Positions 36,876 through 46,612 are shown, numbered from the stretch's first letter. The stretch is 64,000 bases of DNA from Morinoia aosen (GCA_030386875.1 CM059567.1:87351130-87415129), one strand, 5' to 3'. Program-made: numbers and translations. Notes: generated from the letters alone by a model not told the origin.

Positions 36876-36887
36876 GCTCCCCCCACA
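36876..36887 (-). promoter_or_regulatory. Polypurine tract
   Basis: The minus strand reads TGTGGGGGGAGC, three bases before the 3' LTR starts. A G-rich purine run at this place primes plus-strand DNA synthesis in LTR elements. Confidence 0.8.
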
Positions 36888-37975
36888 ATTTTTAAAAATT
36901 CTTTATTACAATAAAAATTTTTAAATCGGTATTTAATTTACTTTGATTTTCCTGTGACTATCGAGTAATCTTACAATCCGTCTTATAACAAAATTCAGAA
37001 TCAGAACGTATAAGCTTCCGAATTATGAACAGAGGTAGACAGGTATGGCCTTTGCTGTCATCATAAACAAATTTCAACGGTAATCCTACATCGTGTTAAA
37101 CAATTTTTAGTGTCTATTTTATATATTAGTGTCACTTCAATACCAGATTTATTATCTATAATCAGCCAAATAATCACTCTATGCATTTAGCTCAAACAAT
37201 TTGTTCATTCATCATTAAGTTTATCAACTTAAATTTATCAACTGCTTTTAGAATGTCCGTTATTCGTAATAGAATTCGTGGATACTTCAAATATTTCGGA
37301 TACAAAAGATACATCGCACAATTTAACATATCAGAATATCAAAATCGAACATCAAAACGCGTACTGAATAAATCAACTCAAGTTATAGAATATAAGTTTA
37401 ATACGCAAACAATACAATACTACAAATGGTAAGTTCAACTCGATTCAAATCCTACGATTCAAAGTAACGTAATAATAATAATAGAATAATAGAGAAAAAT
37501 CTACGGATTTCAATACCAGAATTTAACTATCTCGTGGCACATTTTTCTCGCGATACAGTTCTTCGTGGCACGCTGCTAAAAAAATGCGTTGAATATGAAA
37601 ACTCTCCGATAATGCATTATTACAATTAAATTCGCAAGTGATCGTTACATGATGAGAATATAAGTAGTTATTCTGCCTTTCTGTTTTTCAATCATTTTAA
37701 TTAAAATGGTTCTTCGAATTTTCAAAAAGCTCTCGTCCTTCGCGAACTACTGGTGAACAAAACAATTCTATGGGGCAAGTAAAACGACAAAAAGGTTATA
37801 ATATTGACAGCGAAAACAGAATCCGTATATAATAGAACTTTTTAAAATACAACATATAAAATAGAGATAATCTAAGACATGGGGTTTTCTTACTCCGCGG
37901 AAGATTGGAATATCAGAACATGATATTTAGATCTATGGTATTCAATACGAAACGTGTGAGCCTAGAATTGTAAAG
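36888..37975 (-). other. Untranslated 3' region of the LTR element
   Basis: AT-rich, with no supported ORF on the element's coding strand. An 83-codon plus-strand ORF at 37181-37432 is antisense to the element and not accepted as a gene. Confidence 0.5.
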
Positions 37976-38302
37976 TTACACGCTAACTTGAGGCGAGACT
38001 GAAGGGACCTGCCTAGGACCGTTACAGATTTCTTTTAAAGCGGTTCGACGCAAGGCGACGTCCTCTCCGCTAATTCGGCTAATTACCTTGTGTAAATCCC
38101 GTTTTATGTAAATAATCATCACCGCAAGGATGATGGTAATTGCTGTATATAGAAGCAACATTATGTCGCTTAACTGGTCAGGAATGAGATCAACTCTTGT
38201 TTCCTCAGTGTGTCGAATAAGTTCATCCGAGATTTGACCGTTATTGGCTTTAATCGCCGTTAATATGGCATCGACATTAATATTCGACACTTTGTTGCCC
38301 AT
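37976..38302 (-). CDS. Accessory ORF: myristoylation-type, single-span membrane protein
   Basis: This ATG-started ORF of 108 residues begins MGNKVSNI. Gly2 and Ser6 fit the N-myristoylation pattern. Residues about 45-68 (IMLLLYTAITIILAVMIIYI) form one clear membrane segment, followed by a basic KRD and a C-terminal tail rich in charged residues. It lies 1.1 kb downstream of pol, where other elements carry env, but it is far too small for an envelope and has no signal peptide or furin-like site. Small MGN...-membrane-span proteins occur in the same place in other insect gypsy-like elements as far as I recall; function is unknown. Membrane anchoring of particles is a guess. Expression probably needs splicing from the 5' LTR transcript. 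Confidence 0.65.
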   Translation of the reverse strand: MGNKVSNINVDAILTAIKANNGQISDELIRHTEETRVDLIPDQLSDIMLLLYTAITIILAVMIIYIKRDLHKVISRISGEDVALRRTALKEICNGPRQVPSVSPQVSV

Positions 38303-38422
38303 CTTAACAGGCCAAAGTGATACTAACAGAGCGGGAATTAAAATGGTGCCGCTTGAAATTACGTGAGTAGTTAGTATTGATTAATAGTGATTATCGTTTT
38401 TAGTAATTACAGATTTATTTTA

Positions 38423-38647
38423 TCACTGGATGGTTGCTGGAAATGCAGCGATTCTAATTTGGATTACTAGTTCGATGGCGTTTCCGGCTTCATATACCAA
38501 AACGCGTGTACGTAAAGGGGAATCTAGGTTCAGGAATATGTTTAATTTGCAATAGGCCTCCTGTAACAATTCTTTAGATACCCTAAATTTGATAACTATG
38601 GTCGATTCCTGTGGTTGCCAGAGTTGGTTTGTAGCCCCGGTACACAT
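38423..38647 (-). CDS. Accessory ORF of 74 residues
   Basis: An ATG-started ORF (MCTGATNQLW, then STIVIKFRVSKELLQEAYCK and LRTRVLVYEAGNAIELVIQI) lies 120 bp upstream of the membrane-protein ORF on the element's strand. Alternating hydrophobic residues suggest a compact beta-rich fold. No family is recognised, and no stop interrupts it. It may be a second accessory gene or an exon spliced to the next ORF. Confidence 0.45.
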   Translation of the reverse strand: MCTGATNQLWQPQESTIVIKFRVSKELLQEAYCKLNIFLNLDSPLRTRVLVYEAGNAIELVIQIRIAAFPATIQ

Positions 38648-39278
38648 CGGGTTTTACGTATTCAGAATAAGAAATGGAAATCTAGCGTTGCGGTATTGAA
38701 TGCTAACCTTAGGTGGAACAGCAAGTATTTGCTTATTACAATGGCATTAATCGTTGATTGATGGATTGACTAATTAATTGATTTATTTATTGATGTTAGA
38801 TAAGTACGCTACCAAGTACTAATTGAAGGTTCAAAGTGTATGTGTATCTTGTAAATTGGAGTGTTCACTGTCCTGGAAGTGTTCAGGAGTCGCCCAAGGA
38901 TTCTGAAAAGAAACGACACATGACATTAGCATGGCCCCAAGTTTAAAATAGACAATTTACATTTCATACTAAGGTTAGTATTTCATACTCAGATTTCATA
39001 CTAAGGCACGCTTCATTCGTATTACAACACTCTCATTCCGACCACAGTCTCTGGCATTGTTGCCAAACAATCTGCGACAGAGGCGAGGGAATTCTCGCAG
39101 TTGCGCATACGCACTCTTGTGTTGACATCTCCAACTCAGTTTATCAATTCTAGCTGACGGCTTGACGAGCACGGCTCTGCTGTCGCAATAACAACATGAC
39201 AACATCCTCAACTCATCATCTCGGCTGAAGGTGTTTTCGCAACAGAAATATTTCCTAGAGCAAGACACACATAATTCT

Positions 39279-39361
39279 TAAGAACTCAAAGAACTCACTT
39301 ACAGCTAAGAACTCATAGAACTCACTTACAGGCTAAGAACTCATAGAACGAACTTACAAAC
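39279..39361. repeat. Three tandem 27-28 bp units
   Basis: Three copies of TAAGAACTCATAGAACTCAC plus TTACAGGC, with a few changes, lie 80 bp beyond the pol stop in the element's 3' region. Each unit contains a CTTACAG-type string on the plus strand. Purpose unknown. Confidence 0.75.
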
Positions 39362-39441
39362 TAAATACCATTGAAATACATAAATGGAATGGCAATCTCG
39401 GAATATCTGAAAATAAGCAGTTACAAACTAGTTTGACAAAT

Positions 39442-42400
39442 TTACCTTTTTAATCTATCTAAAGGCAATACATGGTTTAAATTCGAGCGGATAATTTTGT
39501 TACCAATCCTAATATCTGCATAATTTTTACCTAGCCGTTCAATGATAGCAGGACCCAAAAAATTCAGCTGTAATTTATGTTTTTTGGCATGATTTTTTAC
39601 TAGTACACGGTCCATCACTTTTAAATTTTTATCGCGACGTTTCAGATTTTTATAGGCAGTTCTTTCAATTGTAGCGTTAATGATTGCATTTCGAATATTG
39701 TTCACTACAATAGATGACTCTTTAAATTTTTGTTTTTGAACATCTTCATATGAAGTCGCAACATTTAATTCTTCTAAATTAGTAGAACTGATGTATACAC
39801 AAGTATCTCTGCCGAAAACAGTATATGCTGGTGTGTCTCCTAAAGTTTCATTATAGCTATTATTAATCGAATTCTCTACAATATCCAGTAGTCTATCCCA
39901 CTCGTTATGAGTAAGAAAATTTAAATATAACTTGAGCAGATGTCGGATTTTACCATTACAACGCTCGACTATACCATTAGAAAAAGGTGAATACGCCAGA
40001 ACTTCCTTTTTTAGGATAGAAAGTCCTTTTGCGAAAGTTCTTACATTATTGGATTTAAATTCTAGCGCGTTGTCGGACAACAGCACGTCTGGAGTACCGA
40101 ACAAACAACAAAAATTCCATAGACAATCTGTGACAGTCTCTGTACATCGGTCACTAGTTGGATATAGTTTAACAAATCTTGAAAAGAGATCAATGACTAC
40201 AAGAATATATTTGTTACCGTTGTCCGTCATTGGCAATGGACCGTAGAAATCCATGCTAACAGTTTGAAAACATCTTGTTCCAATTGGAGCATTTAGAATT
40301 TTAATAGGCGTCGAAATTCGTGATTTTAGAATCTTACAGATGTCACACGATTCAACAATTTTGCGTGTAATTGTCCTTTCGTACGGATGAAAATATTTTA
40401 ATTTAAACTTAAACAAGGTATGATTTAAATCCGTATGCGATAAATTATGAATGAAAGAAATTATTCTGTCTAGCAGGGTATAGGGCACGACAATTGTCAG
40501 AATGGTGCTGGGCCTGTTGTCAATTTTTCGTCTTTTATACAAAATATCATTCATAATCAGAAATTCATTCATATCAGTATTGGGAACTTTAGTTGCATTC
40601 TCTAGGGCATTCTTAATTTCGGAACAAAAGGGGTCTTGATCTTGTTCACGTTTAAATTCATCTAACGACCAGTTGTCATTAATACTTGAATGGTCTGTAG
40701 TCGTATTAACTCTATCCAGTCTGTATAAGCTCGTTGTCTGTCTGCTGTTAAAGTCACTGGGTTCACGTCTGGGGCTTTCAGCAGTACTGTTGTTGTTTCT
40801 TCCGTCATCATTTCCTGGGATTGTTTCCTCGAACTCTCCCTCAGTTACCGGCTTGTTACATTTGCTACTCGCAGCAGCGGCTTGCAGCCTTGTTACGACG
40901 GGAAAAGTCTCTACATCTGGGGTTAAATCAGAACATTCTGATAGTTCTTTTTCTGTTAAAGGATTTTCTTCATGATTTAATCTGCTTAATGCATCGGCGG
41001 CACTGTTCGCTTTTCCTGAAAAATATTTTAATTTGGCATCAAAAACTTGGACATATATACTCCATCTCGCGAGTGTGTTATCTTCAGGCAATTTTTTTGA
41101 AAATAAAGGAACGAGCGGCTTATGATCGGTATATATGACCAAATCATAGCCCAAAACAAGATATTTAAAGTATTTCAAGGCTTCAACTATAGCGTACATT
41201 TCCTTTTTCGTAGTTGAGTACCTTCGTTGGGTGGAATTCAACGTTTTAGAAAAAAAACCGACAGGTCTCATGTTTCGAACTTTATCAGTAGATGACTGGA
41301 GTAAAACAGCTCCTATGCCAACATTTGATGCATCACAAAATAGGTGAAATTTTTGATCGAAGTTTGGGTGACTCAACGTGGTGTTGGCGCACAATTCATC
41401 CTTTAATTTTTCAAAAGCGCTTTGACAATCTTGTGTCCAATCGAAATCGATATTTTTCTTTAGAAGTTTATAGAGCGGGCTTGCGATACTCGCAAAATTT
41501 TTTATGTACCTACGAAAGAAATTTACCAGTCCTAGGAATGATTGTAATTGTTTAACATTCTTTGGAATTTCTAAATTCTTTACTTTGTCAGTACCGGTGC
41601 TTCTTGTTCCCATTCCACTAATGGAATGTCCTAGATATTCAATTTCCTTCTCGTAAAAAGCACATTTTTCCGTCTTTATTGACAATCTAGCGTTTCTTAA
41701 TAGTTCAAGTACAACTTTTATATCTGCAAGATGCTGTGCCTTTTCTTTCGAGTAGATTAGCACGTCGTCCATGAAAACGAAAGATAGTTTTCCTAGAACA
41801 GGCGATAGCGTTTGCGTCATTACGGACTGGAAATAAGCAGGTGAAGTTTTTAAACCGAAAGGTAATCTGTTAAACTCGAATTTTCGACTACCAACTGTAA
41901 ATGCGGTTATTTCTTTACTCTCATCGGTCAGTGTAATATTATGATATCCTGACCTAAGATCTAATTTCGTGAAATACCTTTGACCATTTAAACTATAGAG
42001 AAGCTCGTCCACTCTCGGCAGCGGGAAAGATTCTTCATGAATTACCTCATTTACTTTGCGAAAATCAACCACCGGACGTATAGTTCCATCCTTCTTATGG
42101 ACTACAATTATTGGTGAATTATAAGCTGAAATCGATGGTCTAATTATTCCATCGTCTAACATTTTTTCGTTAACGACTTTCAAGTCTTCCATGTAACGGT
42201 GGGCAATACGATAGGGAGGGACATTTACAACATCCACGTTAGGTTTCAAACGTATTTTGTATGGTTTAATCGCAGCAGCTGAGATCGATTCATTGTCTAT
42301 AGTAATAACGTCTCTGAAGTTATTCAACAAATTCAGCAATTCAGGCTTCATTTCGTCATCATTACACTTAATATCATTATTATTTAATTTCCGCCGACCA

Positions 42401-43764
42401 CGGGCGATTTCTTTGGAATCAGAAACGTACTCTTTGTCAACAACTCCTGTGATCCCGACAGATTGACTATTAGTGTCTTTATTATCGACATCTAAATGAC
42501 TGTCCTGAACAACACCAGCTGCCTGCACAAAGGTACTCATTCCCCTTTTTAATTCTCCTTGTACATCTGACAAGTAAACTTCGGACTCAACTTGATCCTT
42601 TTCTACCTTTTCTAAAGTACTTATAATTGCGTTCTCCGGTAAGACAATCGCTCTGTCGGAGCTATTAATTAACAACAACGGAATCCTGCTCCTATTGTTA
42701 ACTCTCACAATTGCTTCGGCGACGCAGACGCCTTCTTTCAAAGTTGCTTTCTTTATTATATATTCTCCATTTTTACACTTTCCAACATGTCCAACATGTT
42801 TCAAAATTACATTGGGAGCAATTTCTACGCGTCGAGTATGAACTCTTAACGGCTTGTGGGAACTGGTAACTGCAACTACGCCTCGAACAGGCTGGTTTTC
42901 TCTCTTACCATCCCTTTTTACTTCCTCACTTGCTTTCTCAGCAATGCACGTCCTCTTCTCTCTTAGCTTATTTAGGACTTTTTTCTTAGCTCTGGACGTA
43001 ATCGTGTCTGCCATGAGACACTCAGTATTCTCTATCAAATACTCAAGACACTCAGTGTTTCTCTTTTTTCTTCGTTTTACCTCTGCAAAGGGAATTTTCT
43101 CGTCTTTTATGATCAAACATCTTTGTTTTAAATCTACAACGGCGTTCTTGTCTAATAAATCACGTCCAATAATGACGTCATAATTGTAAATACCATCTTT
43201 AATTATGAGAGCATTTGTCTTCAAACTTACACCGTTTTTTAACTTTAGGACAAGCTCAACTTCGCCTTCGACATTACTTTTAGCATTAACGCCCTTTATA
43301 GTCAGAGAACTTGGCTTCACGTCATTACTTATCTCACTTATTCTGTGGTAGCTGACTAGGCACTTTTCTGATCCTGAATCAATCAATGCATTCCACAGGT
43401 CTGCATCTTTTTTAAGCACAATCATTGGTTTCTTACTTTTTCGCATTACAAATAATTCATTTTGGCCTGTAATTTCCACTTCTTCCTCTTCGTATTTACA
43501 AACGTTCGCCGTCAAATGGCTTTCATATTCATCGCTTAATTCCGCTTCTCCTAGCGCTTCATATCTGTTGTGACACACTATGATCGGATCGATTATCTCA
43601 ACTTTTTTAACGAGGGAACCTTCAGCACCAGAATTCTCCTCGGGTTCAAGGGGCATCACTGTCGTAGAGTCACACTTAGTTATAGTTATTTTAGTTTCTG
43701 TTTTATCATTTTCGTTACTTCTATCGGCAATGAAATCGTCTCTGCTGTTTACTCTGCTAAAAAA
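39442..43764 (-). CDS. pol: pol: protease, reverse transcriptase, RNase H, integrase
   Basis: The pol phase is open from the slippery site to 39442. Numbering from the GTG at 43659 (1405 residues): protease DSG at 94-96 (ALIDSGSEKC); reverse transcriptase about 480-690 with KLDLRSGYHNI and the FMDD catalytic box at 629-632; RNase H about 770-890 with FCDAS (Asp776), TKKE (Glu820) and TDHK (Asp845); integrase zinc finger His1071, His1075, Cys1105, Cys1108; integrase core Asp1137, Asp1196 and Glu1232 with the standard 35-residue spacing; and an LNFLGPAIIERLG GPY/F-like module near the C-terminus. Length and order are typical of Ty3/gypsy. There is no natural ATG needed: pol is made as a Gag-Pol fusion by -1 frameshifting. 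No stop or missing catalytic residue was found. Confidence 0.95.
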   Translation of the reverse strand, partial: FFSRVNSRDDFIADRSNENDKTETKITITKCDSTTVMPLEPEENSGAEGSLVKKVEIIDPIIVCHNRYEALGEAELSDEYESHLTANVCKYEEEEVEITGQNELFVMRKSKKPMIVLKKDADLWNALIDSGSEKCLVSYHRISEISNDVKPSSLTIKGVNAKSNVEGEVELVLKLKNGVSLKTNALIIKDGIYNYDVIIGRDLLDKNAVVDLKQRCLIIKDEKIPFAEVKRRKKRNTECLEYLIENTECLMADTITSRAKKKVLNKLREKRTCIAEKASEEVKRDGKRENQPVRGVVAVTSSHKPLRVHTRRVEIAPNVILKHVGHVGKCKNGEYIIKKATLKEGVCVAEAIVRVNNRSRIPLLLINSSDRAIVLPENAIISTLEKVEKDQVESEVYLSDVQGELKRGMSTFVQAAGVVQDSHLDVDNKDTNSQSVGITGVVDKEYVSDSKEIARGRRKLNNNDIKCNDDEMKPELLNLLNNFRDVITIDNESISAAAIKPYKIRLKPNVDVVNVPPYRIAHRYMEDLKVVNEKMLDDGIIRPSISAYNSPIIVVHKKDGTIRPVVDFRKVNEVIHEESFPLPRVDELLYSLNGQRYFTKLDLRSGYHNITLTDESKEITAFTVGSRKFEFNRLPFGLKTSPAYFQSVMTQTLSPVLGKLSFVFMDDVLIYSKEKAQHLADIKVVLELLRNARLSIKTEKCAFYEKEIEYLGHSISGMGTRSTGTDKVKNLEIPKNVKQLQSFLGLVNFFRRYIKNFASIASPLYKLLKKNIDFDWTQDCQSAFEKLKDELCANTTLSHPNFDQKFHLFCDASNVGIGAVLLQSSTDKVRNMRPVGFFSKTLNSTQRRYSTTKKEMYAIVEALKYFKYLVLGYDLVIYTDHKPLVPLFSKKLPEDNTLARWSIYVQVFDAKLKYFSGKANSAADALSRLNHEENPLTEKELSECSDLTPDVETFPVVTRLQAAAASSKCNKPVTEGEFEETIPGNDDGRNNNSTAESPRREPSDFNSRQTTSLYRLDRVNTTTDHSSINDNWSLDEFKREQDQDPFCSEIKNALENATKVPNTDMNEFLIMNDILYKRRKIDNRPSTILTIVVPYTLLDRIISFIHNLSHTDLNHTLFKFKLKYFHPYERTITRKIVESCDICKILKSRISTPIKILNAPIGTRCFQTVSMDFYGPLPMTDNGNKYILVVIDLFSRFVKLYPTSDRCTETVTDCLWNFCCLFGTPDVLLSDNALEFKSNNVRTFAKGLSILKKEVLAYSPFSNGIVERCNGKIRHLLKLYLNFLTHNEWDRLLDIVENSINNSYNETLGDTPAYTVFGRDTCVYISSTNLEELNVATSYEDVQKQKFKESSIVVNNIRNAIINATIERTAYKNLKRRDKNLKVMDRVLVKNHAKKHKLQLNFLGPAIIERLGKNYADIRIGNKIIRSNLNHVLPLDRLKR

Positions 43765-45224
43765 TCATTCCCACTGTTAGTTTGGTAAGTTTCTACCTGG
43801 CTTTTTTCTGGCACTCGAGTTTTATACTGTCCTCGCGCACGGACACGATTAGGCCTACCCGGTCTGTTGAAATACTCTCGTCCTGACCTACAGTCTCTGG
43901 CGTAGTGTCCTATCTTATTACAGCGAAAACAAACTACATCTCGCAGCGAATGCTCGGGGGCCGTCTGACTAGAACCTGGTTTGTACCAATCAGTCGGTTT
44001 CCTAGCCACCGTGGTTACCGACACACCTTGGTTCTGGCAGAAGCACTTTTGATTGTAGCAGTTCGAGCAACGCTTTGATGTCTCCAATGCTTGAACTTCT
44101 AGAGTTCCTAATTCACGATCAACAAAAGATGTTGCTTGAGGTCTAGCACGGTAAGTTGGTCTTGGGAAATTGGTTCTCCAGTAGGGTCTACGCGTCCTAC
44201 TTCTACTTTGAAATCTGCCTCTTGTCATGGTATGGTGCACTTCGGCCTCATCATAGGCTGCATCAAAATTTGATTCGGGTGAATTGTCATCATCTTCTGC
44301 ACAATATGTTTCTACAGACCTCTCAGTTCGAGTCGCCAGGATTGGCTTATCTTCGGGAAAATTGCGGATTATAGCTACTATTCTCTGAAGGAGCTCTTCC
44401 GACGATTTGAATGGTTTATTGAATAGTCTTTTTGAGAAATCTTCCGTCACTAGAGGATTAATGATGGCCATAGCTAACGCAACAATTAAAGTACTCTCGA
44501 CATACTTATCGAGAGCAACAGGATCGGGACAGTTTACTACATACGGGTGGGCTCTGTTCGAACACTCTGGGCTCGTCATTATTCTGTGTGTTAGCTTACG
44601 GATTTTGGATAGTATTTCTACGAATTGACTCGCTAAAGCATCGTTACGTTTTAGGCGTACATTATTCAGGTCACACGCAACTGCGTGCAAAGATCTTTCG
44701 CCTTTCGATACATATATATTTTCTAACAGGTGCACAACTTCTTCAAAGGTCAATTCGTATCCCTCACTAATTATGGAGGCAACTACGGCGTTGAAATCGC
44801 CGACCCGCTTGTCTGCGGTTCGCAACAATAGATTTAGTTTCGCCTCCTCTGAGGTGTCGGATAACATGTTGAAATAGGCTCGCACATTCTTTATGTGCGT
44901 TTCTAATGACTTATTTTCGATGAAGTCAGGGTCAAAACGACGCCTTCTACCACGGTATTGGGGTAGATCCTGCCCGGCAATTACCACACTGGGTATCGGA
45001 CCGACAACAGAAGTCGTCACAGCGGTAACTGAGCTAGCCACAGGAACAACTGTGGTAGTAACTGTACTAACTACAGGGGTAACAACGGTGGTCGTCGCCA
45101 TGGCGCTAAGTGCCGCAATCGAACTCGCTGTAACAGTAGGGATAGATATTCTTCCTACGCGCGTCACATAGGGTACGGTCCTTATGTACTCGAATTCTTC
45201 AGAGTCACTGTCTGACATAAGCAC
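43749..45224 (-). CDS. gag: gag polyprotein
   Basis: A 491-residue ORF starting MLMSDSDSEEFEYIR. A Thr/Val/Ser-rich low-complexity N-terminus (residues about 30-80) is followed by a retrotransposon gag core (residues about 100-290, including ETHIKNVRAYFNMLSDTSEE). Then comes an Arg-rich region with FQSRSRTRRPYWR, and a CCHC zinc knuckle CFRCNKIGHYARDC at residues 432-445. The knuckle binds element RNA during packaging. A cysteine cluster CSNCYNQKCFC lies about 50 residues before it. The gene ends GNDFLAE-stop; the last codons contain the frameshift site. Start chosen at the first ATG after the long leader. Confidence 0.93.
   Translation of the reverse strand: MLMSDSDSEEFEYIRTVPYVTRVGRISIPTVTASSIAALSAMATTTVVTPVVSTVTTTVVPVASSVTAVTTSVVGPIPSVVIAGQDLPQYRGRRRRFDPDFIENKSLETHIKNVRAYFNMLSDTSEEAKLNLLLRTADKRVGDFNAVVASIISEGYELTFEEVVHLLENIYVSKGERSLHAVACDLNNVRLKRNDALASQFVEILSKIRKLTHRIMTSPECSNRAHPYVVNCPDPVALDKYVESTLIVALAMAIINPLVTEDFSKRLFNKPFKSSEELLQRIVAIIRNFPEDKPILATRTERSVETYCAEDDDNSPESNFDAAYDEAEVHHTMTRGRFQSRSRTRRPYWRTNFPRPTYRARPQATSFVDRELGTLEVQALETSKRCSNCYNQKCFCQNQGVSVTTVARKPTDWYKPGSSQTAPEHSLRDVVCFRCNKIGHYARDCRSGREYFNRPGRPNRVRARGQYKTRVPEKSQVETYQTNSGNDFLAE
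43758..43764 (-). promoter_or_regulatory. -1 ribosomal frameshift slippery site U UUU UUA
   Basis: The minus strand reads GAT TTT TTA GCA GAG TAA in the gag phase, so T TTT TTA is correctly phased as X XXY YYZ, three codons before the gag stop. A -1 slip continues TTT TTT AGC AGA GTA AAC, which is open without a stop into pol. The heptamer is the one used by HIV-1. No downstream pseudoknot was modelled. Confidence 0.88.
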
Positions 45225-46030
45225 AAAATAATCCTATCTTCACAATCCTCCAATGTCCATTAAGAAAAAGAATGCTCTACACACAAATAAATTTTCTACA
45301 TGCAATTTATATTATTCTACACAGATGCACACTTGAAAATTTCAACTCACATTTGCAGTCGACTTCCGAGGACTTAGAACAGGCTAATAGCTAATTACTA
45401 ATTACGTGAAGGCTGGCACAATTCTGAATAGAGGTAAGCTGCTCCCGCTTACTTTTATATGCTCGAGACAATGGGCACCAGAGGACAATGGTTGCTAGAG
45501 ACAAAGGCTATAACTTCCTTCAACTGTTTCAGAGAACAATGACCACCGCTTCACACAATGCTTCCGCGCGCACGCTTACTGCGCTTTCGCAATGCATATG
45601 CCGCTCGCTCTGCGCTCCTTCCGGGAATCAACTTGCCTCCGCACTCTCAGGGAACAGCGTGCTGCAATGCCTACTGCTTGCTGCCTGGTGCTACTGCTTA
45701 CTACTTACTACTTACTGCTTAACTCCTACTCATTAATTTTATAATGATCATTAATCTGAGCTCATGCTTATTTAATTAGCAAGCAACATTATCGGCGTAT
45801 ACTCAGCTTAATATTTGGCGATGTGCAGATCTCGCTGATCTTCTCGTAGATCCCGTCGATCTCTTCTCGTTGCAGACGACGATGGGTAGATGGGTAGATC
45901 GTAGATGTGGGCCCTCACTTCTTCTTCTTTGAGTAGCGATGAGTAGACTGGTGAAAACTTTCTTTCTCGAAGCGTTTCTTGAAAGAACTTCGATTCTCTG
46001 CGCTGACGTCTTTCTTCCTTTTCTCGATGC
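45225..46030 (-). other. Leader of the LTR element
   Basis: About 800 bp between gag and the rearranged primer-binding region. It has short ORFs on both strands without support. It probably holds packaging signals, but none can be identified by sequence. Confidence 0.6.
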
Positions 46031-46384
46031 GACACCGAACTGTTATTGAAATTTCTGCATACTACGTAAAGCAACGAGAGAAAATCCTACCAGTCCAGTG
46101 GCACTGGCAAAGTCGGGCGCGCCGAAATGAGCTATAAAAGGAGAAATTTAAACGAAACATAAGTCAAACTAAACCTAAATTTAATTGACAGAAAGAAATT
46201 AGAACATGAGTCCAATGTAAATGGATAAGATACTTAAAGTTAATTAACCGTGAAACGCCAGTTTGTCTCAAAATTCGAAGTTAATATATTATGAACATTG
46301 CGCATTACTCACGTAACACTCCACAACCTGTAGCAATATACCCTCTGGTCGCTATAACAAAACAATCGTACGATTTTATGAATA
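46031..46384 (+). repeat. 354-bp duplicated segment, copy inside the LTR element
   Basis: Starts GACACCGAACTGTTATTG and ends GATTTTATGAATA. It appears base-for-base the same as 47408-47761, outside the element and in the same orientation. It carries a plus-strand TATA box, GCTATAAAAGG (46131-46141). With the following TACGGAACA-TTTTGGTGACCC it looks like the LTR of another element (TGTTATTG at 46041 to GGAACA at 46391) facing the host element head-on. Confidence 0.85.
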
Positions 46385-46415
46385 TACGGAACATTTTGGT
46401 GACCCATGTATGGGG
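46385..46415 (+). promoter_or_regulatory. Second LTR end and primer-binding-like site, opposite orientation
   Basis: The plus strand reads GGAACATTTTGGTGACCC, then ATGTATGGGGAT. The host element's own junction on the minus strand reads GGAACATTTTGGTGGCC then AGTATGGGGAT. The similarity implies an LTR end plus an isoleucine-tRNA-type primer site of a related element, facing the real one across about 200 bp. Confidence 0.55.
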
Positions 46416-46553
46416 ATACCACATCAAGAAGCCACATTAAAGATACATTGCCCCATTGAAGAAGAAGACATCAAGAATTGATCTTCAGTTCTGCTTTTAA
46501 GTGTGAAGAGTGTCAGCCTGTGGAGTAACGTCGCGTAGTTCTCACATTACTTC

Positions 46554-46609
46554 AGAGCACCGTGCTGATAACGCGGATGTCGTGGGTTCGATCCCCATAC
46601 TGGCCACCA
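46554..46609 (+). other. tRNA-Ile(GAU) 3' portion at the primer-binding site
   Basis: The plus strand runs from the D-stem 3' strand (GAGC) through an anticodon arm CCGTG-CTGATAA-CGCGG (anticodon GAT, isoleucine), variable loop, T arm GTGGG-TTCGATC-CCCAT, acceptor strand ACTGGCC, discriminator A and an encoded CCA. Three bases later the 5' LTR begins at 46613. The minus strand therefore has TGGTGGCCAGTATGGGGA as primer-binding site, with complementarity continuing over about 56 nt instead of the usual 18. Upstream TAGTTC could complete a D arm, but no matching 5' acceptor strand is present, so this is not a functional tRNA gene. Confidence 0.85.
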
Positions 46610-46612
46610 AAA

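Noticed and set aside
37181..37432. 83-codon plus-strand ORF in the LTR element's 3' region
   Set aside because: Antisense to the element and without recognised domains; AT-rich composition explains it.
38996..39268. 90-codon minus-strand ORF just after pol
   Set aside because: Starts at GTG, not ATG, and has no recognised pattern beyond a Cys-rich start; not strong enough for a third accessory gene.
45808..46074. 88-codon minus-strand ORF in the leader
   Set aside because: Crosses into the duplicated segment and has only charged low-complexity sequence.
46536..46609. Complete tRNA-Ile gene
   Set aside because: The T, anticodon and possible D arms fold, but the 5' acceptor strand is missing and CCA is encoded; it abuts the LTR, so it is a primer-derived sequence.
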